Assembly (NCBI RefSeq): GCF_004293625.1
Contig: NZ_CP033040.1
Location: forward strand, 186,001 to 250,000
Direction of reading: 5' to 3'
DNA: 64,000 bases
From: Thiomicrorhabdus indica
Lineage (GTDB): Bacteria; Pseudomonadota; Gammaproteobacteria; Thiomicrospirales; Thiomicrospiraceae
Made by a program: the position numbers and the translations under genes. Position 1 is the stretch's first letter, and each line of letters begins with the position of its first letter. The notes under the pieces are model-generated. The model worked only from the letters and a program-made list of their open reading frames with translations. It was not told the origin of the DNA and searched no databases. Below are positions 36,743 through 46,167 of this stretch, piece after piece.

Positions 36743-39034
36743 TTGTCTGCTTCACATCGCATTGTTCAAGTTGCTTTACCAGGCCCTTTTTTATCGCCGC
36801 TTAATTATATTCTGCCGGCTGGTATAGAGAATGTTTGTGCCGGTTCACGCGTTAAGGTGCCTTTTAGAAATCAGACCAAAATTGGTTTGGTGATGAGACG
36901 GTGTGAAAACTCGGAATATGCTCTGGAAAAACTCAAAGACATTCAAGCTGTGATGGATGAGGTACCTATATTTGATGCGGGGCACTTAGCCTTTTTGGAA
37001 TGGGCAAGTCAGTATTACCATGAACCAATTGGCGAAGTCGTAATGGCCGCTCTGCCAAAACGTTTGAGAGAAGGTGAGACTGCGACAAAACAGGGCCAAG
37101 AGGTGTGGGCATTAGTTGAAGGTGCGCGTATCGAAATTTCCGCTAGGGCTGAGATTCAAAAGAAGCTATTGTGGACTTTGAGTGGCGCTACAGATTCATC
37201 TCATCCTTGGCAGGGCGAAGCTGTTTCTTATTCGGTAAGTTCTGATGAGGTCTTAGTAAGGAATGAGCAATTAAGAGCCGTGAGTTCAGCATGGCGAAAA
37301 ACACTGAGTAAATGGCAAGAGCTAGGTTGGGTCAATCAATCGCAAACCCATTGTTGGCAAGCGACTCAATTACCACCCCGTTTAAAACATCCTTTGAACT
37401 TTGAACAGAATTCTGTGGTTGAGGAGGTGTCTGATTGGATTGTTAACCAACGCTTTGGGTCTTTCTTGTTACAAGGTGTGACGGGCAGTGGTAAAACAGA
37501 AGTGTATCTTGCCATGATTGAACGGGCGATTTCACAAGGCAAGCAGGCTTTGGTTTTAGTTCCAGAGATAGGTTTGACACCACAAATGGTTGAGCGTTTT
37601 CAAGCTTACTTGCAAGTGCCGGTAGCAACCTTGCATTCGGGAATGAGTGACAGTGAACGTCACTGTGCTTGGCAAGTTATTAAAGATCACGAGGTTTCAG
37701 TGCTTTTAGGAACGCGTTCGGCAATTTTTGCACCATTTAAAAGTCTTGGGCTATGTATTCTCGATGAAGAGCATGATTTGTCATATAAACAGCAAGATGG
37801 CTTTCGCTATTCCGCAAGAGATTTATTGATACGTCGTGCCGCAATGCAGAATGTCCCCGTTGTATTAGGATCGGCAACGCCGTCTTTAGAGTCCTTACAT
37901 AATGTCAATCAAGGTCGGTTTACAGGTCTTTATCTTCATAAAAGAGCCGGTGAGGCACAGTTGCCCAAAGTCAAAGTTTTAGATATTCGCGGTGAAAGTA
38001 TTCAAGAAGGGGTGTCAGCGCCATTGAAGTCAGCGATGGAAGAACACTTAAATGCGGGTAATCAGGTCTTGTTGTTTTTAAACCGTCGTGGATTTGCTCC
38101 GGTTTTAATGTGCCATGAATGCGGTTGGCAAATGAGTTGTCCGAGTTGCGATGCGAATATGACTTATCATCAAGGTGTTTATGGAGGCTATTTGCAGTGC
38201 CATCATTGCGACTATCAAGCGCCTGAACCAACGCATTGTCCAAAGTGCAACAGTTCGGAATTGGTGAAAATAGGGCAAGGCACAGAACGGTTAGAGGAGG
38301 CAATGAAATTGTGGTTTCCGGATAAATCGGTGTTGCGAATTGACCGGGACAGTACTCGCTTAAAAGGTTCGATGGAAAAAATGACAAATCTTGCAAAAAG
38401 TGGTCAAGCGGATATTTTATTGGGTACACAAATGTTGGCTAAAGGGCACGATTTTCCGCATGTAACACTGGTTGGTTTATTGGAGATTGATCAGGGGTTG
38501 TTTAGCTGTGATTTTCGAGCAACGGAACGTTTAGCTCAGTTAATTACGCAAGTTTCAGGACGAGCAGGGCGAAGTGAAAAAAATGGTGAGGTCTTGATTC
38601 AAAGTCGTCATCCTCAAAATCCAATATTGACTCAGTTAATTACTGAAGGCTATGCGCAAGTGGCAAAAACGCTATTGCAAGAACGTCAACTAGCGCAATT
38701 GCCGCCTTTTGCTTATCAAATATTAATCCGTGCTGAAGCAAATGATGAATCACTTGTACGTGAGTTTTTATGGGCAATCAAAGCTGGCTTGGAGCTCGCG
38801 TTGCAACCTAAAATTCAATCAGAAAAGACAGCCTCTAGTTTTCATGTTTGGGGGCCGATTGCAGCACCGATGTTACGTCGTCAAGGGCGATTCCGATACC
38901 AATTAATGCTGAATAGTCCGTCGCGAAAGCTTTTGCATCAATTACTTAGCGCAATTGAACCTGCGATTTATAAAAGCCCGCTCACCAGAAAAGTTCGTTG
39001 GAGTATTGATGTGGATCCGCAAGAAATGCTTTGA
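36743..39034 (+). CDS. priA: Primosomal protein N' (replication restart helicase)
   Basis: 763 aa from the TTG at 36743. A GGAG lies six bases before this TTG and inside the codons of the longer frame that begins at TTG 36731, so the internal start is preferred. Seen: N-terminal 3'-DNA-end-binding domain, Walker A G-V-T-G-S-G-K-T near residue 244, Walker B D-E-E-H-D, and the zinc-binding insertion with paired Cys (C-H-E-C, C-P-S-C, C-H-H-C, C-P-K-C). PriA reloads replication forks. It nearly touches bioC, with a 3-bp gap between convergent stops. Confidence 0.96.
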   Translation: MSASHRIVQVALPGPFLSPLNYILPAGIENVCAGSRVKVPFRNQTKIGLVMRRCENSEYALEKLKDIQAVMDEVPIFDAGHLAFLEWASQYYHEPIGEVVMAALPKRLREGETATKQGQEVWALVEGARIEISARAEIQKKLLWTLSGATDSSHPWQGEAVSYSVSSDEVLVRNEQLRAVSSAWRKTLSKWQELGWVNQSQTHCWQATQLPPRLKHPLNFEQNSVVEEVSDWIVNQRFGSFLLQGVTGSGKTEVYLAMIERAISQGKQALVLVPEIGLTPQMVERFQAYLQVPVATLHSGMSDSERHCAWQVIKDHEVSVLLGTRSAIFAPFKSLGLCILDEEHDLSYKQQDGFRYSARDLLIRRAAMQNVPVVLGSATPSLESLHNVNQGRFTGLYLHKRAGEAQLPKVKVLDIRGESIQEGVSAPLKSAMEEHLNAGNQVLLFLNRRGFAPVLMCHECGWQMSCPSCDANMTYHQGVYGGYLQCHHCDYQAPEPTHCPKCNSSELVKIGQGTERLEEAMKLWFPDKSVLRIDRDSTRLKGSMEKMTNLAKSGQADILLGTQMLAKGHDFPHVTLVGLLEIDQGLFSCDFRATERLAQLITQVSGRAGRSEKNGEVLIQSRHPQNPILTQLITEGYAQVAKTLLQERQLAQLPPFAYQILIRAEANDESLVREFLWAIKAGLELALQPKIQSEKTASSFHVWGPIAAPMLRRQGRFRYQLMLNSPSRKLLHQLLSAIEPAIYKSPLTRKVRWSIDVDPQEML

Positions 39035-39037
39035 ATT

Positions 39038-40012
39038 CTATTTAAATGAATTTGAGTTTTTCAACTGCTGGCTAAATTCATCCAGTGAAATTTCGACATG
39101 ATTGGATCGGTCGCGATCAGGGCCTTTGAAAACTTCTTGTGCGGCCCAAGCATGACCGTGAACGACCTCATAAGTTGCTGGTACTTTTCCTTCTTTCCGC
39201 AGGCCATCATAGGCGTTTAACATTCTTGCGAATTTGTCTTTGCCTGTCAGGCTATGCTGTCGTGATTGGCTAGCATTGGTCGCTCCAATTGCTTTCAAAT
39301 CTTTTAACACTCCGATTGGTTTGTCATAGGTCAGCGTAAAGTTTTCAACATCCATTACAGGCTGGCCAAAGCCTGCGCGGATTAACGCATCACCAATGTC
39401 ATGCATATCGATAAATATGTTTACATGTTCGTAGCTTTCATCGGCTATTTGCCAAGCTTGACGAAGCTCTTTTAAGGTATCAGGACCAAAGGTGGTAAAC
39501 ATGAGTAAGCCTTCTGGACGAAGCACGCGCCGAAACTCGTTAAAAACTGCATCCAAGTCATCGCACCATTGAAGCATTAAATTACTGGTGAGCATATCCA
39601 AGCTGTTATCGGCAAAAGGGAGTGCAAAGGCATCTGCATTGATAAGCTGCGCTCCGACTTTATGGGTGAGGTTCTGTAAAGTCTTGTTTTGCTTGAAAAT
39701 GCGGCCAATTGCACCTAACGGTTTTGATTTTTCTTTGATTAAACGCTTTGATGCTTGCTTGAGCATTTGCTCTGATAGATCAACTGCAAACAAGTGTGCA
39801 TTAGGGTATCGAACCATTAATTTTTCAGTTAAAAGTCCTGTTCCTGCTCCAATATCGGCAATTTTATTTGCCTCAACTGTTGTCAAATCTAAGCGTTCAT
39901 CAATACGTTCTGCGACAGTTTTTTGTAAGATAGCGGCTTCATCATAAGTAGGAGCGGCGTGGCTAAAATGCTGTTTTAAATGTTGACGATTGACGTGTGC
40001 AGGATGACTCAT
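39038..40012 (-). CDS. bioC: Malonyl-[acyl-carrier protein] O-methyltransferase
   Basis: 324 aa from the ATG at 40012 (M-S-H-P-A-H). The longer frame to 40114 runs into bioH and is discarded. SAM-binding motif I I-A-D-I-G-A-G-T-G-L-L near residue 53, motif with A-V-D-L-S-E-Q-M-L, and later L-M-L-Q-W-C-D. BioC methylates malonyl-ACP to start pimeloyl synthesis for biotin. It starts 13 bp behind bioH, so the pair form one unit in the pathway: BioH later removes the methyl group. Confidence 0.94.
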   Translation of the reverse strand: MSHPAHVNRQHLKQHFSHAAPTYDEAAILQKTVAERIDERLDLTTVEANKIADIGAGTGLLTEKLMVRYPNAHLFAVDLSEQMLKQASKRLIKEKSKPLGAIGRIFKQNKTLQNLTHKVGAQLINADAFALPFADNSLDMLTSNLMLQWCDDLDAVFNEFRRVLRPEGLLMFTTFGPDTLKELRQAWQIADESYEHVNIFIDMHDIGDALIRAGFGQPVMDVENFTLTYDKPIGVLKDLKAIGATNASQSRQHSLTGKDKFARMLNAYDGLRKEGKVPATYEVVHGHAWAAQEVFKGPDRDRSNHVEISLDEFSQQLKNSNSFK

Positions 40013-40025
40013 AAATTTTGGTTTC

Positions 40026-40814
40026 TTACTGTTTCGTTGTTTGGATGAATTCAATAATAGCGTGCGCCGTTTCAACGGGGTGGGAAATGAACGGGCTATG
40101 GGCAGCGCCTGCAATAATGCTTTGTTTAGAATTCATTGCATGTTGGTGAAAGTCGCGAATCGCCTGAGAGGGGATTAAAGGGTCATTTTCGCCTAATAGC
40201 CATAACACCGGCAGCTCAAAGCGTTGCGCACTTTGTCGGAAATCAAAATGGTTGAGTAGCCGAAGACCTTGAGTAAGTCCAGTCAAAGTTGGGAGTTTTG
40301 AGTTTTGCATGTGTTGAATAAAGTTTCGAACGCTTTTTCTCGGGAGATTACTGCCTTGCAATTGAAGAGCCCAAAAACTTTTTAGAGTTGCCAAGCTATC
40401 GGCTTGAATGGATTGCATGAAATCCGCCATTAATTTGGGTGAGACTGCTCCAGACCAGCTATCTGTTTGCGTAAAACGCGGTGTTGATGCCAAGCAAATC
40501 AATGATTTAATTTTTTCTGGATTATACAAGGCGATGTTTTGCGCTAAAAGGCCGCCCAAAGACCAACCGAGCAGATGCGTTTTTTCTGGGAGTGAATTCA
40601 TAATTGCCTGTGTCCAAGCATTCGCTAAATCAGCATCTTCTTTTATATTCTCAATTTTTGGACTTTCTCCAAAACCGGGCAGTTCGATCAAAGAAATAGT
40701 GAAATGAGGTGCTAGATATGTTTTAGCCCAATCTTTCCAGACGGAGTTTTGTGCTCCCCAGCCGTGAATAAGGCTAATGGAGGGGCCGGTACCGAATGTA
40801 TCAACGCTGACCAT
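40026..40814 (-). CDS. bioH: Pimeloyl-[acyl-carrier protein] methyl ester esterase
   Basis: 262 aa alpha/beta hydrolase. Nucleophile elbow G-W-S85-L-G-G, acid D211 in G-E-N-D-P-L-I-P, and H239 in A-A-H-S-P match the E. coli BioH triad positions within a few residues. It hydrolyses pimeloyl-ACP methyl ester, ending the BioC-dependent extension cycle of biotin synthesis. Upstream of bioC in the same direction; no other bio genes are in view. Confidence 0.93.
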   Translation of the reverse strand: MVSVDTFGTGPSISLIHGWGAQNSVWKDWAKTYLAPHFTISLIELPGFGESPKIENIKEDADLANAWTQAIMNSLPEKTHLLGWSLGGLLAQNIALYNPEKIKSLICLASTPRFTQTDSWSGAVSPKLMADFMQSIQADSLATLKSFWALQLQGSNLPRKSVRNFIQHMQNSKLPTLTGLTQGLRLLNHFDFRQSAQRFELPVLWLLGENDPLIPSQAIRDFHQHAMNSKQSIIAGAAHSPFISHPVETAHAIIEFIQTTKQ

Positions 40815-40892
40815 TTTGAACTCCTAAAAAATCAAGCCATATAGTTTAACAGAGCGCCATTTTTCTTGCTCTAAGGTTGCGCTTAGTTGTGA

Positions 40893-43800
40893 TTAAATTC
40901 CCATTTCGACCACGGGCAATCCTTTTGCAGGCGATATTTTAGGTTGGCAAAGAATAATCTGGCTACCTTTTACGCCATGTTTAATCAAATACTGCTTTAT
41001 TGCATTTTGACGCTTTTTGGCAAGTTTTAATAGCTCGTTATCGCTAATCTTTACAATTTCGGAGTGCGTGGAGTTCTGTTTTGAACTGGTTGTTTCTTTG
41101 GATGGTTTAGCATTGATTTGCTTTAAAGCGTTTCGATCCTGTTCATTTGCACCTGTACAAAGTTTGATTTGCAGTTTTGATTTTTCTGCAAGTAAGGTGC
41201 TTACCTTGTCAAGGTAGCGTTGCATTTTAGTGCTTAATTGAGGGCTCGCGGCCTCAAATACGATTGACTCAAGTTTTACTGCACTCATTTTGTCAAAGGC
41301 AAATTCACCGGCCATTGCTAAGGCGCCAAAAGGTTGTAATGCCAATAATAAATAGGCGCGTGTTGCTTTTCCTAAAGCGCCATTTAACGCTTTTCCTACA
41401 ATGTCGGTTGCATTGAAATTAGGGTTATTTAAGTCGCCTTTAATTGGAAGTTTGAGGTGGATGTTGTCTTGTTTGTCTTTGAGAAGGCTTAAGCCGACAT
41501 TGAGTGGCATTTGAAAGTTTTTATCAAAGTCTTCACTTTTGTTGTTGCTAGCTTTGGTAAGAGTAAATTTCGAAAGATCGATACTGTTAGATAGGTCGAT
41601 AATTCGTTGATTGAGTGAGCCGGAAATCTTTGCAGATAACTGACCGCTTTCTATTTGATAGCCGATATTGTTTTCAGCAAGTGGTGAGTATTCAAGTAGT
41701 GACAACCCATCAATTTTCGTATTCGTTATGAGATACAGCGGAGAGGCCAAAGGTGACATCTCTCCTTTGGATGTGATCATGCCAAATTCTCCAACGTTTA
41801 ATTTCAATTCATAAGGCGTTTTGAAATCGGGTGAAGAGGTGTTGATCGAGCCCACATGTAATCGGTTGAACGTTAGATTTTGTTCAACCAGCTTGTTGCC
41901 TTCTTGAATGCTAAGTTTTAGTTGGTTGTTTCCTGTCATCGTCAGATCAGCCAAAGCTATCTGGGGGGGAGAATCGTTTGTCTTCGTTGCTTCAGGTGTC
42001 GGAGTTTTTTGGGCTTTTTCCTCTGTTTGAACGAGTAAGCTTTGCTGTAAGACAGTGATTTCTTGCAGAGATTTATCTTGGTTGACCTTTAGGTTTCCAC
42101 TGACGCCTTGTAGCAGTATGTGACCGACTTCAACATTGATTATTGGCTTGAGTGATAAATTAATTTGGTCTACTTGAGATTGCTGAATAGAAAGAATTTT
42201 TCCAGACTGTTGGGAATTGAACACGCTTAAGTTTTGTAGAGAAGGTTGTGATAATTTAATCGTACTCGAGTTTGGGAGATGGATGTGTTCCACATTTAGT
42301 TTTGAAAGACTAATAATGGGGGTATTCGTCTTGACCATTGGATGATTTCTGTTTGCCATAAGCTCTAATTGCTCAGCTTCTAAACTGACTTGTGTACTTA
42401 ATTGAAGTTGCGTTTGCGGTATTTGATTTTCAGGTGTTTCTGACTTTGAGTTTGGAATGGTGACGATCGTTTTGTCTTGCCATGCAATTTGTTGTGCTTT
42501 TAGTGTATGTGAGTTTTGCTCAAGTGAGATGTTGGAAAGTTTCGAGTCTGACTTAAGGTCAATGTTGATTGTTTCCGGGGTAATTTGACTTACCAAGTTA
42601 ATTGCACTCGCAAAATTCTGCTTGATACGAATCGGTGTTGAATCAGGGGAGCTGGAATTGCCAGAAGGGGGGAGTTCGGTGAGAGAGTCGCTGAGTGTGA
42701 CGTTTCCCGTTGCTTGAATTGAGATTTCATTTGCTTGGCTTTCTTTACCGGCCGGTATTGTTTCTGGGCTTTGAGTTTGGATATTTAAATCGCCTTGCCA
42801 GTTGAATTTTGACAAGTTTTGTTTGACTGCGTCGGTCTGAAATTCAAAGTCAGAAAGTCCAATGTTTCCTTTCTGAGAAATGGATAAGCCTGTCGTGTTT
42901 TGCAAAACTTTGAGATTGAGTTTGGCCGATAATGATGTGGCCAGTTGTTGTAATGAATCTTGAAATTCAGTTTCAGCAACGTTTAAATCGCCGTTTGCGT
43001 TAAGCGTCTGACTCGATGCATCCCACAAGAGTTCACCGTCAAAACTTACAGATTGAGTAGTAAGTTTTTGCTGGTCATTATTCCATGAGAGGTTATTCAG
43101 TCGTATTGGGCCAGTTTGTTGAATTTTGATTAAATCATTATCTAGCTGGGCGTTCAGATTGATCTGACTATTCAGGTCAACCGCTAAGGTCTGAGGTGTC
43201 GGTGCGTTCTCATTCTTTGATGACAGTTTGGCTTGAAAGTCATTAATGGATGTTTCACCTTGCAGTTTTAGCCCTTTTGTTTCACCCACGAATAAATGTG
43301 TGTCACCTTTCCATGAAAAGCTTTGGTAGCGAATGTTTTGTGAGGCAATGTCCGCTTCAAAGTTGTTGATACCAAGTTCTGCGCGTTGATACAGGGCTAA
43401 ACCATTGACGGTTTGCTCTAGAGTAAAGGTGCTATCGATGCTTGCTGTTCCTTGAAATGATTGAATTTCAGATGGCAGCCAATCTTGAGCATCTTGTAAA
43501 TTCAAATCTTTTGCGGTGAGTGTGCCGACGATTTTCGGTTGTTTGGCAAATAAGTGTAATTGTAAGTTTGCATTGATCGGTTTTGTATCCAGTTCGCTAT
43601 CAAGGATTAAGCGCCCAAAATTTTGATCCCAAGAGTAGAGTTTGGTTAATTTTAAATCCAGTATTTGAAACTGATGAGTTGTTTCATTTGCAGACAAATT
43701 CAAATGAATATTCTGAAGGTGTAAGCTTTCAATCCCAATAGCAATTGGCAGTTCTAGAGCTGTTGCGCTTTCTTCGGCATTGCTTTTTTGAGGGAGTTTG

Positions 43801-44168
43801 AAGCCGGCAATAAGTAGTTCAGAATTTTCAGTTTGTCGTTGAATTGGAAGTTGAACGCCTTTTAATGAAGCGTTTTCAAAGAAAAGCTTACCGTCAAGAA
43901 GTGAGCGCATTGATAAATCTGCTGAAAAATGATCGATCTGCAGCGGTTGGTTTTGATTTTGTAGCGAAATGTTTTCAATGGTTAAGCGGCCGGTGAAAAG
44001 GTTAAAGTCGATATTATCAATGTGTGCGGGTGCTTGCGTGTGTTTGCTAAGCCAAGCACTTAAGCCCCATTGTGTAGCAGTTGGTAAAATGCTAAGCACA
44101 ATAACGATAAATGTCAGCAATCCCAACAACCAAGGGGATTTTCTAAAAAGCTTTGCAAGCACTTGCAT
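40893..44168 (-). CDS. Large AsmA-like / DUF748 envelope protein
   Basis: 1091 aa. An N-terminal membrane helix (about 13-33) anchors a very long beta-rich periplasmic region with repeated strand pairs, the pattern of AsmA/DUF748 proteins implicated in lipid transport and outer-membrane homeostasis. The C-terminal ~120 residues (L-Q-I-K-L-C-T-G-A-N-E-Q-D-R-N-A-L ... K-R-Q-N-A-I-K-Q-Y-L) resemble the OmpA-like tail seen in this family. AAGGACA precedes the ATG. Tandem with bioH, 78 bp apart. ACCGGCCGGT at 42747 reads I-P-A-G-K; one-mismatch copy at 43985. Confidence 0.85.
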   Translation of the reverse strand: MQVLAKLFRKSPWLLGLLTFIVIVLSILPTATQWGLSAWLSKHTQAPAHIDNIDFNLFTGRLTIENISLQNQNQPLQIDHFSADLSMRSLLDGKLFFENASLKGVQLPIQRQTENSELLIAGFKLPQKSNAEESATALELPIAIGIESLHLQNIHLNLSANETTHQFQILDLKLTKLYSWDQNFGRLILDSELDTKPINANLQLHLFAKQPKIVGTLTAKDLNLQDAQDWLPSEIQSFQGTASIDSTFTLEQTVNGLALYQRAELGINNFEADIASQNIRYQSFSWKGDTHLFVGETKGLKLQGETSINDFQAKLSSKNENAPTPQTLAVDLNSQINLNAQLDNDLIKIQQTGPIRLNNLSWNNDQQKLTTQSVSFDGELLWDASSQTLNANGDLNVAETEFQDSLQQLATSLSAKLNLKVLQNTTGLSISQKGNIGLSDFEFQTDAVKQNLSKFNWQGDLNIQTQSPETIPAGKESQANEISIQATGNVTLSDSLTELPPSGNSSSPDSTPIRIKQNFASAINLVSQITPETINIDLKSDSKLSNISLEQNSHTLKAQQIAWQDKTIVTIPNSKSETPENQIPQTQLQLSTQVSLEAEQLELMANRNHPMVKTNTPIISLSKLNVEHIHLPNSSTIKLSQPSLQNLSVFNSQQSGKILSIQQSQVDQINLSLKPIINVEVGHILLQGVSGNLKVNQDKSLQEITVLQQSLLVQTEEKAQKTPTPEATKTNDSPPQIALADLTMTGNNQLKLSIQEGNKLVEQNLTFNRLHVGSINTSSPDFKTPYELKLNVGEFGMITSKGEMSPLASPLYLITNTKIDGLSLLEYSPLAENNIGYQIESGQLSAKISGSLNQRIIDLSNSIDLSKFTLTKASNNKSEDFDKNFQMPLNVGLSLLKDKQDNIHLKLPIKGDLNNPNFNATDIVGKALNGALGKATRAYLLLALQPFGALAMAGEFAFDKMSAVKLESIVFEAASPQLSTKMQRYLDKVSTLLAEKSKLQIKLCTGANEQDRNALKQINAKPSKETTSSKQNSTHSEIVKISDNELLKLAKKRQNAIKQYLIKHGVKGSQIILCQPKISPAKGLPVVEMGI

Positions 44169-44717
44169 GACTGTCCTTATGATTTGAAATTCTACAGAGG
44201 AAGTCTAATCATACTGGATTTACAGGTCATCGTTAACTTTGAACCTTTGAGCTTTATTGATTTTGTCATGAATTTTGAACACGTTAAGTTTGGTTAAATT
44301 AAAGCTTTTTAATGGCGTGGTAGGTGTAAAGTAAATTATCGTAGCGACTAGACAAAGTTGGTAAAGCCTTTTAGGGTCTGTTGACAATTCATAATTAAGC
44401 TCTGCTCAAACCATTTTTCGTTCCAGCAAGGCAGAAAGAGCGTGGAATAGTTATTCTATTTGAGCGAATTTCTAACACTGCTGGGGCAAAAATGGCTTGA
44501 GCCCTACGGGTTGCGCTTAAAAATGTCGCACTCTTTGTTGCTCATCGCTTATTTGGAATAACCAAACTGCGCTCTGAGCGTCGTGATTGCTGCATTTTTA
44601 AGCAGCAACAGAGTCAAGTCTGAATTGTCAACAGACCCTAGGGTTGAAAAATGTAATTTCGAATGCAATTTCGGTGTCAAAATTGATGCATTATCAAATA
44701 ACTTAAAATGGAATCTT
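44169..44717. other. 549-bp gap with a MITE-like element
   Basis: 203 bp of AT-rich sequence ahead of the divergent DUF748 gene, then the inverted-repeat element 44372-44640, then 77 bp before the AGCS start. No protein-coding signal; a longer frame through this gap in phase with the AGCS gene arises only from the element. Confidence 0.7.
44372..44640. mobile_element. MITE-like element with perfect 20-bp terminal inverted repeats
   Basis: TAGGGTCTGTTGACAATTCA at 44372-44391 is exactly the reverse complement of 44621-44640. The 269-bp element also has an internal imperfect inverted repeat of about 23 bp (44404-44427 with 44480-44502) around a near-palindromic GAATAGTTATTC core at 44445-44456. 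It has no coding capacity. Termini of this type (GGGTCTGTTGACA) are, to my memory, common on small repeats in gammaproteobacteria. It has inserted 77 bp upstream of the AGCS start. Confidence 0.85.
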
Positions 44718-46070
44718 ATGGAAAGTATTAATCAGTTTTTATCTTCTGCCGGAGCTTTGGCTTGGGGACCGGTAATGCTAGCTCTGTTGTTGGGGACTGG
44801 GATTTATTTAACCATTCGATTGAAGTTTTTGCCTTTGCGGCATTTAGGGTATGGATTTCGTTTGCTTTGGAAGGGTAGGCATTCAAAACAGGAAGGGGAT
44901 ATTCCGCCCTTTGGGGCTTTGATGACTGCATTAGCCGCGACGGTTGGAACAGGGAATATTGCCGGAGTTGCTACCGCTTTATTCATTGGTGGTCCTGGCG
45001 CGATTTTTTGGATGTGGATGACCGCTTTAATTGGTATGGCAACTAAATATTCCGAAGCTGTGTTGGCTGTGCATTATCGAGAAACGGATGTCGATGGACG
45101 TCATGTGGGTGGGCCCATGTACTATATTGAAAACGGCATGGGCAAAAAATGGAAGGGCTTGGCGGTTGCCTTTGCATTGTTCGGGGCGATTGCCGCCTTT
45201 GGTATAGGGAATTTGGTTCAAGCAAATGCTGTTGCTGGAGCAATGACTGAAGCTTTTTCGATTAATAACCAACTGACGGGTGTTGTTCTAATGTTGCTGA
45301 TTGGTTTGGTTGTGTTTGGTGGGGTCAAGCGTATTGCCAAAACAGCCACCGCCTTAGTACCTCTTATGGCAGTGCTTTATATTGGTGTGTCTTTGTGGAT
45401 TCTTATACTGAACATCGATGTTTTGCCAAATGCATTTGTCATGATTATTGACAGTGCTTTTTCAGGCTCTGCTGCAGTAGGTGGTTTTGCGGGAGCAAGC
45501 ATTATTTTAGCGATTCAATTTGGTGTGGCGCGTGGCGTATTCTCTAATGAGGCTGGAATGGGTTCAGCACCGATTGCACATGCCGCGGCTAAAACCAATA
45601 GTCCAGTTCAGCAAGGTCATGTCGCCATGCTTGGAACCTTTATCGATACAATTATTATTTGTACTATGACGGCCTTGGTGATCCTTGTGACCGGCGTTTG
45701 GACTTCGGGGGAAACTGGGTCGGTTCTAACTGCTCATGCATTTAGTCAGGGGTTGGATAGTAATTTCGGCGCGGTTATCGTGGCGTTAAGTTTAGCGGTG
45801 TTTGCGTTTACTACTTTACTCAGTTGGAGTTATTACGGTGAGCGTTGCGCAGAGTATTTAATGAGCACAAAAGTGATCACACCCTATCGAGTGTTATGGA
45901 TTTTAATGATTTTTGCCGGCGCTGCGTTGTCGGATTACTTCAATACAGTACTGATCCTAGCCGATTTGTTGAATGCGCTTATGGCAATTCCAAATTTGAT
46001 TGCTTTGTTGGTGTTGTCACCGGTCATGTTGAAACTAACCAAGGCTTACTTAGATGGTGATCATAAATGA
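44718..46070 (+). CDS. Alanine/glycine:cation symporter (AGCS family)
   Basis: 450 aa from the ATG at 44718 (M-E-S-I-N-Q). The 45 extra residues of the longer frame from 44583 are encoded by the MITE-like element and are not part of the family. About ten to eleven membrane helices; AGCS signatures P-P-F-G-A-L-M-T-A-L-A-A-T-V-G-T-G-N-I-A-G near residue 60 and later F-S-N-E-A-G-M-G-S-A-P. The family imports alanine or glycine with Na+. The promoter may be supplied or altered by the inserted element. Confidence 0.93.
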   Translation: MESINQFLSSAGALAWGPVMLALLLGTGIYLTIRLKFLPLRHLGYGFRLLWKGRHSKQEGDIPPFGALMTALAATVGTGNIAGVATALFIGGPGAIFWMWMTALIGMATKYSEAVLAVHYRETDVDGRHVGGPMYYIENGMGKKWKGLAVAFALFGAIAAFGIGNLVQANAVAGAMTEAFSINNQLTGVVLMLLIGLVVFGGVKRIAKTATALVPLMAVLYIGVSLWILILNIDVLPNAFVMIIDSAFSGSAAVGGFAGASIILAIQFGVARGVFSNEAGMGSAPIAHAAAKTNSPVQQGHVAMLGTFIDTIIICTMTALVILVTGVWTSGETGSVLTAHAFSQGLDSNFGAVIVALSLAVFAFTTLLSWSYYGERCAEYLMSTKVITPYRVLWILMIFAGAALSDYFNTVLILADLLNALMAIPNLIALLVLSPVMLKLTKAYLDGDHK

Positions 46071-46167
46071 GGCAAATTAGGGATTAAGCCTTAAAGCTGA
46101 ACCCGTTGTTGGATATTGACCGGCCGGTAAATGATTTTTTAATGTTACCTTTTGCTGCTCTAACTAT

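Noticed and set aside
40013-40114. N-terminal extension of BioC
   Set aside because: It is an out-of-frame reading of the bioH 3' end; BioC homologues begin near M-S-H-P at 40012.
44583-44717. N-terminal extension of the AGCS symporter
   Set aside because: These codons lie in the MITE-like element and the gap; the family starts at 44718.
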